NCBI GenBank assembly: GCA_030950965.1
Contig: JAUZQP010000140.1
Span: forward strand, 1 to 7,091
DNA: 7,091 nucleotides
Direction: 5' to 3'
Source of the DNA: Mariprofundaceae bacterium
Lineage (GTDB): Bacteria > Pseudomonadota > Zetaproteobacteria > Mariprofundales > Mariprofundaceae
Positions 1-5,455 of this stretch are shown piece by piece (position 1 is the first letter of the stretch; every line of letters starts with the position of its first letter). The notes beneath the pieces were generated by a model. It saw nothing but the letters and a program-made list of their open reading frames with translations. It was not told the DNA's origin and did not search any database. The position numbers and the translations under genes were made by a program.

Positions 1-4
1 ATAT

Positions 5-27
5 TTTCCACAGCCCTTATGTGGGAA
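5..27. other. small hairpin upstream of the operon promoter
   Basis: Positions 5-12 pair with 20-27 (8 bp including one G-T pair) around a 7-nt loop. No T-run follows directly, so it is not a typical intrinsic terminator, although it could be the decayed end of an upstream transcription unit that is outside the window. Nothing else is recognisable before the promoter. Confidence 0.35.
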
Positions 28-44
28 GAGGATGCTGTTTTTAC

Positions 45-72
45 TTGACCCTCTAAATGCTTTCATGATAAT
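45..72 (+). promoter_or_regulatory. sigma-70-like promoter of the yceD-rpmF-fab cluster
   Basis: TTGACC at 45-50 (5 of 6 to the -35 consensus) is followed by a 16-nt spacer and GATAAT at 67-72 (5 of 6 to the -10 consensus). A transcript would start near 78-80, giving a leader of about 50 nt before yceD. It is the best promoter-like match I found in the window and it sits where the operon promoter should be. Assignment is by pattern only. Confidence 0.6.
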
Positions 73-127
73 GCCGCGCTCTTTTTATATCATTAGCCTG
101 TGTAACGTTTGTTGTTAGGCATACAGG

Positions 128-688
128 ATGCGCATGTTGGATTACCATAGTTTTGATTTTGACCTTGCTGGTCTTGCCGCAAGTGGTAAACAGTGGGATA
201 TGAATGTTCCTATGGCTTTGTTGCAAGACAAAACAGTAGGTACAATTGACGCTGTGGACGATGCGTGTTCGGAAGCGCATTGGTCAGGTAGCATCGAAAA
301 AAATGATGGCGGCTTTGCTATGCACGCTGCTTTGTCGATGGATATTAAACGGCGTTGCGACCGTTGCCTAGAAGACTTTGCGTGGCAGCTAACGACCGAT
401 AGTAAGCGCGACTTTGCCATTGGTGCTGTCCGCGTGGAAGAGAATGAGTCGGAAGAGCGGTTGGATGAGCTGGATGTATTAGTCCACCCAGGGCGGATGA
501 ACCTTGTTGACCTACTGCGCGAAGAAGTTTGGCTGGCATGGCGACCTGTGTTGGTGTGTGATGAAGCCTGCCCTGGCTTGTGCCCCGATTGTGGTCATGG
601 TCGCAGTGGTAAAGCATGCAAGTGCGCCCAGCAGGTGGATGACGACCATCCTTTCGCTGCGCTGCGCAAGTTACAGCAAAAAACGTAA
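128..688 (+). CDS. yceD: YceD / DUF177 family protein (large-subunit rRNA accumulation protein D)
   Basis: This is a 186-residue DUF177 protein, a family almost always encoded just before rpmF and implicated in 23S rRNA accumulation in bacteria and plastids. Support comes from the position before rpmF, the central CDRCLEDF motif (Cys77, Cys80), an acidic middle region (about 104-116), the hydrophobic NLVDLLREEVWLAW segment (about 125-138) and the terminal HPFAALRKL motif (174-182). A cysteine cluster (Cys144, Cys148, Cys152, Cys155, then Cys164 and Cys166) includes CPGLCPDCG, a form seen in many DUF177 proteins but absent from E. coli YceD; with Cys77/Cys80 it could bind zinc (inference). Start choice is ambiguous: ATG 128 has a weak TAGG 8 nt upstream, while ATG 134 has AGGA (125-128) 5 nt upstream. 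The difference is two residues. It is probably cotranscribed from the promoter at 45-72. Confidence 0.9.
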   Translation: MRMLDYHSFDFDLAGLAASGKQWDMNVPMALLQDKTVGTIDAVDDACSEAHWSGSIEKNDGGFAMHAALSMDIKRRCDRCLEDFAWQLTTDSKRDFAIGAVRVEENESEERLDELDVLVHPGRMNLVDLLREEVWLAWRPVLVCDEACPGLCPDCGHGRSGKACKCAQQVDDDHPFAALRKLQQKT

Positions 689-695
689 TTTATTT

Positions 696-707
696 AGTTT
701 GCAAACT
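696..707. promoter_or_regulatory. 12-bp perfect palindrome between yceD and rpmF
   Basis: AGTTTGCAAACT is a perfect 12-bp palindrome lying 8-19 nt after the yceD stop codon, in the short yceD-rpmF spacer. Its size and symmetry suit a dimeric regulator's operator, but no convincing promoter surrounds it and I cannot match it to a known regulator. It may be chance. Confidence 0.2.
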
Positions 708-795
708 GCGGATGGCTTAGCCCTCTGGCAGGAGTAATAATAGTGTGGATGATGAGTCCACAATCATGTCAGGCGAGTCTGACGAGGAGTATGAA

Positions 796-960
796 ATGGC
801 AGTTCCAAAGAGAAAAACCAGTAAATCTAAACGCAATATGCGCCGCGCTCACGATGGTGTAACACCTGTGAACGCACAATCATGCACCAACTGTGGCGAA
901 CCTGTTCGCTCACACCATGCATGTGTACACTGCGGTACTTACAAAGATCGTCAAATCTGA
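796..960 (+). CDS. rpmF: 50S ribosomal protein L32, zinc-ribbon type
   Basis: The 54-residue product is full-length L32 (bL32): it starts with the conserved MAVPKRKTSKSKRNMRRAHD block, which binds rRNA in the large subunit. Cys30-x2-Cys33 and Cys43-x2-Cys46 form a complete zinc ribbon, so this is the zinc-containing (C+) type; E. coli L32 lacks these cysteines. ATG 796 is chosen because the family begins with MAVPK and GAGGAG (784-789) lies 6 nt upstream. The frame stays open upstream to a GTG at 745, which would add a 17-residue acidic extension (MDDESTIMSGESDEEYE); GGAG at 731-734 is 10 nt before it. I consider that unlikely to be the main start. The yceD-rpmF pairing is conserved across bacteria. 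C+ L32 genes are often linked to zinc supply, but no zinc-regulator site is visible here. Confidence 0.96.
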   Translation: MAVPKRKTSKSKRNMRRAHDGVTPVNAQSCTNCGEPVRSHHACVHCGTYKDRQI

Positions 961-1197
961 GATGGTACAACATCAGGCTATAAGTAGGGACGCAAAATCA
1001 TTTTAACATTTCTAACTTGTCTATTCACGCGATATGCTGCGTTACAAGAAAGCTTGTGTATCAACAATATACGACCTTTTTTTCGCCGTGAATATCGCGA
1101 AATATTCGGCGTGATCAATGTTAAGGTGACTGAGCAAACCTATTCAGCAGCAGATGGTGATCATGTTGTCGTCACCGCTGCCGCGATGCCTATCTGT
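961..1197. other. rpmF-plsX spacer left of the MITE, no convincing gene
   Basis: These 237 nt have no recognisable gene. A frame from TTG 1054 is open for about 48 codons before it runs into the MITE, but it has no clear ribosome-binding site and resembles nothing I know. Two hairpins can be drawn. GAATAT (1090-1095) pairs with ATATTC (1102-1107) and is extended by CGCC (1084-1087) with GGCG (1108-1111). GGTGA (1156-1160) pairs with TCACC (1172-1176). A T-run (1078-1083) precedes the first hairpin rather than following it, so it is not a plus-strand terminator. I found no good promoter with correct spacing. It is probably the leader of plsX or non-functional spacer. Confidence 0.5.
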
Positions 1198-1365
1198 CTA
1201 GGAGGCTGTCCGAAAATAGAAAGACCTACTGCGAAATCCCCATTTCGGCCATGTTTTCTACCCACTTTCGTTAAATATATCCTGCTATTAGCCTCAAGTG
1301 GGCAGAAAATATGACTCAAAATGGGAATCTCTCGCTACGGTCTCTATTCTCGGACAGCCTCCTAG
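1198..1365. mobile_element. MITE-like palindromic element, copy 1 (168 bp, CTAG ends)
   Basis: The ends are perfect 16-bp inverted repeats (1198-1213 CTAGGAGGCTGTCCGA; 1350-1365), extending to 23 of 26 matches (1198-1223 with 1340-1365). Inside, 1251-1267 pairs with 1296-1312 (15 of 17) and CCCATTT (1239-1245) with AAATGGG (1319-1325). Almost the whole element is therefore one long imperfect hairpin around a loop of about 28 nt (1268-1295). CTAG at both ends is itself palindromic and may be target duplication; TA or CTAG/YTAR targets are known for IS630- and IS5-family transposons, so a non-autonomous relative of one of these is plausible, but no transposase is present. A second related copy lies at 6743-6871. 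The element sits in the rpmF-plsX gap, so transcripts running from rpmF to plsX would carry the hairpin. Confidence 0.85.
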
Positions 1366-1368
1366 GGA
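1364..1368 (+). promoter_or_regulatory. plsX ribosome-binding site straddling the MITE end
   Basis: AGGGA at 1364-1368 lies 7 nt before the plsX ATG at 1376 and is the only Shine-Dalgarno-like sequence in range. Its first two bases (1364-1365) are the last bases of the MITE's CTAG end, so insertion either kept or rebuilt this site. Confidence 0.55.
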
Positions 1369-1375
1369 ATCAATC

Positions 1376-2377
1376 ATGCGTATTCTGATTGATGGTCACG
1401 GTGGCGATCATGCCCCTGATGTGGTCATCGAAGCTATGAAGCTGGTCTTAGCCAAGGCGGATGCACCCACGCTAGGCATCGTAGGTCGTCCTGACGTTAT
1501 TCAGCCTGTGCTGGAGCGTCACGACTTGACTGATCGCGTTGAGCTTGTGGAATCTGAAGACATTATTGAAATGTGTGATGCCCCTGCGCTTGCTGTCCGT
1601 CGTAAGCGTAAGTCCTCTATTCACGTTGGCGCACGCGCTGTGCGTGATGGTGAGTGGGATGCCTTGGTGAGTGCTGGCAATACAGGCGCGCTGATGGCGA
1701 TCTCTAAGCTGGTGATGAAGACCATTCCTGGTATTGATCGTCCCGCGATTGCCGCGATGATTCCCTCCACTCACGGTGGAACACTGCTCCTTGATATTGG
1801 TGCGAATGTTGATTGTTCGTCCAACCATTTGATTCAATTTGGTGTTATGGGCAGTTGTTACCGTCAGGCTGTTTGTGGCGAAGAAAGCCCTCGCGTTGGT
1901 ATGTTAAATATTGGCACGGAAGACATTAAAGGCACGGATGTTGTTAAATACGCCGCGCAACAACTGGCTAAAACAAATCTAAATTTTATTGGCAACGTCG
2001 AAGGCACAGACATATTTACGGGCGCAGTTGACGTGGTGGTGTGTGATGGTTTTGTGGGCAATATAGCACTCAAAACGATGGAAGGCATTGTGCGCCATGT
2101 TTTAGGGCAGATGAAGCATGAGCTCCAGTCCTCCCCGCGTGCTAAAGCAGGAGCTTGGCTAGCGATGCCTGCCCTGAAAAACCTTAAAGAAGCCCTACAT
2201 CCCAGCGAACATAATGGCGCGCCATTGATGGGCTTGAATGGTGTAGTGGTGAAAAGTCATGGCTCGGCCGATGCTTATGCCTTCTCTTGCGCTATCGACG
2301 CAGCTTGCGTCGAAGTGAAAGCTGATTTGAAATCCGCTATTGCCAATGCCATGAATAATATGACACTTCCCACATGA
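1376..2377 (+). CDS. plsX: phosphate acyltransferase PlsX (acyl-ACP:phosphate acyltransferase)
   Basis: PlsX converts acyl-ACP and phosphate into acyl-phosphate, the donor used by PlsY to acylate glycerol-3-phosphate at the membrane. The 333-residue product is of normal family length and has the family motifs: GGDHAP (9-14), SAGNTGAL (99-106), DIGANVD (140-146), NIGTE (178-182), NVEGTDI (207-213), CDGFVGNI (223-230) and GAPLMGLNGVVVKSHGSA (281-298). One small oddity is IDGHGGDHAP where the family usually reads DAMGGD; Met is replaced by His. ATG 1376 is chosen because it gives the expected N-terminus. The frame is open upstream to GTG 1298 inside the MITE, which would add 26 unrelated residues and is almost certainly artefactual. 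The stop codon overlaps the fabH start (ATGA), so translation of the two is probably coupled. Confidence 0.96.
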   Translation: MRILIDGHGGDHAPDVVIEAMKLVLAKADAPTLGIVGRPDVIQPVLERHDLTDRVELVESEDIIEMCDAPALAVRRKRKSSIHVGARAVRDGEWDALVSAGNTGALMAISKLVMKTIPGIDRPAIAAMIPSTHGGTLLLDIGANVDCSSNHLIQFGVMGSCYRQAVCGEESPRVGMLNIGTEDIKGTDVVKYAAQQLAKTNLNFIGNVEGTDIFTGAVDVVVCDGFVGNIALKTMEGIVRHVLGQMKHELQSSPRAKAGAWLAMPALKNLKEALHPSEHNGAPLMGLNGVVVKSHGSADAYAFSCAIDAACVEVKADLKSAIANAMNNMTLPT

Positions 2378-3405
2378 ATACTTTACCCAGCACAGAGACA
2401 GTCGTTCACATTCGTGGTGTCGGCGCGTATTTGCCCGAGCGGATCATGCACAATGATGAGCTTGCCAGTATGGTGGATACCACCGATGAATGGATTCGTT
2501 CACGTACGGGTATTGAACAGCGGCATTTGGTTGCCGTAGGTCAGTTAACTGCCGATTTGGCAGCACAGGCTGCGCAGGCAGCCTTGGATGATGCAGGCTT
2601 GACCGTAGCAGATATGGATGCGCTGGTGCTGGCGACCACTACCCCTGATATGATTTTCCCCTCTACGGCGAGCATGGTACAGGCCAGATTGGGTGGCAAA
2701 GAGTTCCCTGCTTGGGATATTCAGGCGGTATGTTCGGGTTTTGTGTATGGTTTAGCACAGGTGGAAGGGATGATGCGAGCGGGCATGTTCCGTCGCGTGT
2801 TGCTCATCGGTGCGGAATCCATGTCGCGCATTGTTGACTGGAGTGATCGCAATACCTGCGTGCTATTTGGCGATGGTGCAGGCGCGGTGGTACTCGAAGC
2901 TGGCGAAAATGATGGCTGCGGCCTTATGCGTTCGGTGTTGCATTGCGATGGTTCCTACCGTGAACTGTTGATGGCAGAGCATGCGATGCGTGGTCAACCA
3001 CCCCACACGGATCGACAGACTGTGATGGACATGGATGCCGCTGGTGTCTCGGCTATTCAAATGCGCGGTAACGAAGTATTCCGCGTGGCTGTTACCAAGC
3101 TTGGCGAAGTGGTTAATGAAGTCATGGCCGCTAATGGCGTACAAAAGAGTGATATTGATTGGCTGGTTCCGCATCAGGCAAACATTCGCATCTTGCAAGC
3201 AACTGCCAAAAAATTAAATTTACCTCAGGAACGTATGGTGGTGACGGTGGCGCGTCATGCCAACACATCAGCAGCCAGTGTGCCCTTAGCCTTGCACGAT
3301 TTGTACCAACGTGGCGAATTAAAGCGCGGCCAGTTATTGTTGCTTGAAGCATTCGCTGGCGGCTTTGCTTGGGGTGCAAATATGCTGCGCTGGTCACGCG
3401 ATTAA
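2374..3405 (+). CDS. fabH: beta-ketoacyl-ACP synthase III
   Basis: FabH condenses acetyl-CoA (or another short acyl-CoA) with malonyl-ACP to start fatty-acid synthesis. The 343-residue protein shows the full thiolase-fold triad: Cys120 in DIQAVCSGF, His267 in VPHQANIRI and Asn297 in ANTSAASVP. Trp40 and Arg44 (DEWIRSRTG) match the CoA-contacting residues of E. coli FabH (Trp32, Arg36), and FGDGAGAVVL (165-174) and LLLLEAFAGGFAWG (321-334) are also conserved. It is about 26 residues longer than E. coli FabH, from an N-terminal extension of roughly eight residues and extra sequence around 203-223. It starts in the ATGA overlap with plsX and has no clear Shine-Dalgarno of its own, which suggests translational coupling. 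Substrate chain preference (acetyl versus branched) cannot be read from the sequence with confidence. Confidence 0.96.
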   Translation: MNTLPSTETVVHIRGVGAYLPERIMHNDELASMVDTTDEWIRSRTGIEQRHLVAVGQLTADLAAQAAQAALDDAGLTVADMDALVLATTTPDMIFPSTASMVQARLGGKEFPAWDIQAVCSGFVYGLAQVEGMMRAGMFRRVLLIGAESMSRIVDWSDRNTCVLFGDGAGAVVLEAGENDGCGLMRSVLHCDGSYRELLMAEHAMRGQPPHTDRQTVMDMDAAGVSAIQMRGNEVFRVAVTKLGEVVNEVMAANGVQKSDIDWLVPHQANIRILQATAKKLNLPQERMVVTVARHANTSAASVPLALHDLYQRGELKRGQLLLLEAFAGGFAWGANMLRWSRD

Positions 3406-3426
3406 GCCACAGCTTTCAGGTACAAT

Positions 3427-4374
3427 ATGAATCATACACTAGCATTTATCTTTCCCGGTCAGGGTTCACAGTCGGCAGGCATGTTATCATCCTTGCTGGC
3501 AGAAGAAGCCGTGGTGCGCGACTGCGTGAGCGAAGCCTCCGACGTGCTTGGCTACGATATGGCAGCCTTGATTGCCGAAAATCCCCATGATCAACTTCAT
3601 CAAACCGAATTCACACAACCAGCCCTATTAACCGCCTCGATTGCTTTATTGCGCCTGTGGCAACACCGTCAGGGTGGCGCGCCATCATGCGTCGCGGGTC
3701 ATAGTTTGGGCGAATATTCTGCTTTGGTGGCAACAGGTTCCTTGGCCTTTTCCGATGCTGTCTCCTTCGTTGCATTTCGTGGTCGTATGATGACTCAAGC
3801 CGTGCCTGTGGGTACGGGTAAAATGGCTGCTGTATTGGGCTTAGAGCAAGATGTAATGAACAATATTTGCCAGCAGTCGAGCCATGAGCAGGCGCAAGTC
3901 TGGTTGGCGAATGATAATTGCCCTGGGCAATTGGTGATAGCGGGTCACACCGCCGCTGTTGAGCTGGCGATGACTGCTTGCACTGCTGCTGGCGCACGTC
4001 GCGTATTGCCGCTGGCTGTCAGTGTGCCCTCCCATACACCATTGATGCAGCCTGCTGCTGATGCAATGTCGGAACGTTTACAGTCGATGGTGTTGCAACC
4101 GTTGCAATGCCCGCTATGGAGCAATGTTGATGCTCAACCTAAGCAACAAGTAGATGACATTCGCGCAGGCCTGTTGGCACAGTTGACCAGTCCCGTGCGG
4201 TGGACTGATTGCATGCGCAATATGACGGCAAGCGGAATCAACACCGCCGTGGAAATGGGACCAGGCAAAGTCCTCGCCGGCTTGATGCGCCGCATTGATA
4301 AAGGCTGTACAGTCTATGTCAGTGATAGCGATGCAGCGATGCAGAAAGCATTACATGGAGTTACACATGCGTGA
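3427..4374 (+). CDS. fabD: malonyl-CoA:ACP transacylase
   Basis: FabD moves malonyl from CoA to the phosphopantetheine arm of AcpP, making the extender unit for FabH and FabF. The 315-residue product is close to the usual length (E. coli about 309). It has the oxyanion-hole motif FPGQGSQ (9-15, Gln11), nucleophile Ser93 in GHSLGE (91-96), Arg118 in FRGRMM, which binds the malonate carboxylate, and catalytic His203 in SVPSHTPLM. VEMGPGKVLAGL (275-286) is the typical C-terminal motif. Cytosolic, with no signal peptide. The start lies 21 nt after fabH, with a weak CAGG (3417-3420) 6 nt upstream. The 3' end overlaps fabG by 8 nt. Confidence 0.96.
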   Translation: MNHTLAFIFPGQGSQSAGMLSSLLAEEAVVRDCVSEASDVLGYDMAALIAENPHDQLHQTEFTQPALLTASIALLRLWQHRQGGAPSCVAGHSLGEYSALVATGSLAFSDAVSFVAFRGRMMTQAVPVGTGKMAAVLGLEQDVMNNICQQSSHEQAQVWLANDNCPGQLVIAGHTAAVELAMTACTAAGARRVLPLAVSVPSHTPLMQPAADAMSERLQSMVLQPLQCPLWSNVDAQPKQQVDDIRAGLLAQLTSPVRWTDCMRNMTASGINTAVEMGPGKVLAGLMRRIDKGCTVYVSDSDAAMQKALHGVTHA

Positions 4375-5107
4375 ATCACCCGTAGCGATTGTCACAGGCG
4401 CAAGCCGTGGCATTGGCCTAGCCATTGCCAAGGGTTTGGCTGCTGACGGTTATCGTTTAGCTATTTGTGCTACCAGCGAAGCCAGCGTAAGCAAAGCTGC
4501 CGAAGCATTGGCAGCAGTAACCGAACATGAAGTGTTGGGACGCGTGGTGGATGTAAGCCAAGCAGCCTCTGTTCAAGGTTTTGTGCAAGAGGTGGTGAAA
4601 ACCCTAGGTCGTCTTGATGTGCTGGTAAATAACGCTGGCATCACGCGGGATAATCTTTCGATGCGCATGAAGCCCGAGGAGTGGCAAGCGGTAATTGATA
4701 CCAACCTGTCATCTGTATTTTTTGCCTCACAAGCGGCACTGAAGCCGATGATGCGTGCGCGTAGTGGTCGGATTATTAATATCTCTTCCGTGGTCGCGAG
4801 TACAGGCAACCCCGGGCAGATGAACTACTGCGCTAGCAAGGGTGGTCTTGATGCGATGACCCGTTCGTTGGCACGGGAAATTGCTTCGCGTAGTATTACC
4901 GTGAACGCTGTCGCGCCAGGTTTTATTGCCACCGATATGACAGCCGAGCTGGGCGACGATGCCCACCGCGCACTGACACAACAAATTCCACTGGGACATA
5001 TGGGAAAACCTGAAGATATTGCCGCAGCCGTGCGCTTTTTAGCCAGCTCGAATGCCGCTTATATCACAGGGCAAGTCCTACATGTCAACGGCGGTATGTA
5101 TATGTAA
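4367..5107 (+). CDS. fabG: 3-oxoacyl-ACP reductase (NADPH)
   Basis: FabG reduces 3-oxoacyl-ACP to 3-hydroxyacyl-ACP, the first reduction of each elongation cycle. It is a classical short-chain dehydrogenase of 246 residues (E. coli 244). The Rossmann cofactor loop TGASRGIG is at 10-17, NNAG at 88-91, and the catalytic tetrad is Asn113, Ser141 (IINISSVV), Tyr154 and Lys158 (NYCASKGG). The C-terminal ITGQVLHVNGGMYM matches the family end. ATG 4367 is chosen because GGAG (4357-4360) lies 6 nt upstream and the protein then starts at the normal family N-terminus; the frame is open to ATG 4295 within fabD, but that would add 24 unrelated residues. It overlaps fabD by 8 nt. As part of a complete fab cluster, FabG is a safer call than for isolated SDR genes. 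Confidence 0.95.
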   Translation: MRESPVAIVTGASRGIGLAIAKGLAADGYRLAICATSEASVSKAAEALAAVTEHEVLGRVVDVSQAASVQGFVQEVVKTLGRLDVLVNNAGITRDNLSMRMKPEEWQAVIDTNLSSVFFASQAALKPMMRARSGRIINISSVVASTGNPGQMNYCASKGGLDAMTRSLAREIASRSITVNAVAPGFIATDMTAELGDDAHRALTQQIPLGHMGKPEDIAAAVRFLASSNAAYITGQVLHVNGGMYM

Positions 5108-5109
5108 GC

Positions 5110-5135
5110 AAGTTGTTCGGGCAACTGAACAACTT
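5110..5135. other. hairpin 1 in the fabG-acpP spacer
   Basis: AAGTTGTTC (5110-5118) pairs perfectly with GAACAACTT (5127-5135), 9 bp around an 8-nt loop, starting just after the fabG stop codon. A competing stem AGTTG (5111-5115) with CAACT (5122-5126) uses the same left arm. Only three T residues follow, so termination would be weak. A role in trimming or stabilising mRNA ends is possible. Confidence 0.5.
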
Positions 5136-5148
5136 TCAAACAACACGG

Positions 5149-5187
5149 GATGCTTGCTCAGGGCTATGCCTTCTGCTAGCAAGCATC
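5149..5187. other. hairpin 2 in the fabG-acpP spacer
   Basis: GATGCTTGCT (5149-5158) pairs perfectly with AGCAAGCATC (5178-5187), 10 bp. Inside, AGGGC (5160-5164) pairs with GCCTT (5168-5172) around a 3-nt loop. The bases after it are not a T-tract, so an intrinsic terminator is unlikely. It ends 26 nt before the acpP ATG and leaves the strong acpP ribosome-binding site exposed. Its position between fabG and the far more abundantly needed acpP suggests a processing or stability element. I could not identify an acpP promoter in this spacer. Confidence 0.6.
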
Positions 5188-5201
5188 ACTTAATTTCAAC
5201 A

Positions 5202-5208
5202 GGGAGGA
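5202..5208 (+). promoter_or_regulatory. strong ribosome-binding site of acpP
   Basis: GGGAGGA ends 5 nt before the acpP ATG and is the best Shine-Dalgarno in the window. This fits the very high amounts of acyl carrier protein that cells make relative to the other Fab proteins. Confidence 0.75.
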
Positions 5209-5213
5209 CTTAA

Positions 5214-5453
5214 ATGTCTGCAGAGATTGAAGAAAAAGTAATTAAGATCGTAGCTGATCAATTGAATGTTGAAGTGTCTGAAATTAATTCAGATTCTTCT
5301 TTCGTCGATGACCTCGGCGCGGATTCTTTGGACACAGTAGAGCTGGTTATGGCTTTTGAAGAAGAATTTGGTGTTGAAATTCCAGATGACGACGCTGAAA
5401 AAATTCAGAGTGTTCAGAACGCCATTGACTATATCGCAGCTAAAGCGGAGTAA
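5214..5453 (+). CDS. acpP: acyl carrier protein
   Basis: AcpP carries growing acyl chains on a phosphopantetheine arm and is the shared partner of FabD, FabH, FabG, FabF and PlsX. The 79-residue, strongly acidic protein is one residue longer than E. coli AcpP (78 with Met). The attachment serine is Ser38 in GADSLDTVELVMAFEEEFG, with the recognition helix II following. The N-terminal helix (about 3-16) and the final helix (about 66-77) are also typical. Being cytosolic it has no signal sequence. It is preceded by two hairpins and a strong ribosome-binding site, and it is followed by fabF after only 2 nt, so fabF is probably translated from the same message. By eye it is more A/T-rich than its neighbours. 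Confidence 0.98.
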   Translation: MSAEIEEKVIKIVADQLNVEVSEINSDSSFVDDLGADSLDTVELVMAFEEEFGVEIPDDDAEKIQSVQNAIDYIAAKAE

Positions 5454-5455
5454 TT

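Noticed and set aside
744..800. Hammerhead-ribozyme-like TGATGAGTCC before rpmF
   Set aside because: The core resembles the CUGAUGA box, but there is no GGAC partner stem followed by GAAA, so the required three-way junction cannot form.
1078..1111. T-run plus hairpin as an intrinsic terminator
   Set aside because: On the plus strand the T-run comes before the hairpin; on the minus strand the hairpin is followed by A residues. Neither is terminator geometry.
1054..1314. 86-codon frame from TTG across the spacer and into the MITE
   Set aside because: It has no good ribosome-binding site, uses a TTG start, resembles no family I know, and its second half is palindromic element sequence.
1298..1375. 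N-terminal extension of PlsX from GTG 1298
   Set aside because: It lies inside the MITE, adds 26 residues not seen in PlsX, and ATG 1376 gives the normal N-terminus with a ribosome-binding site.
2213..2226. 14-bp palindrome AATGGCGCGCCATT within plsX
   Set aside because: It falls on codons for the conserved NGAPL motif and is explained by protein coding.
4295..4366. 24-residue extension of FabG from ATG 4295
   Set aside because: It overlaps the conserved fabD 3' end in another frame. ATG 4367 has GGAG at good spacing and the standard FabG start.
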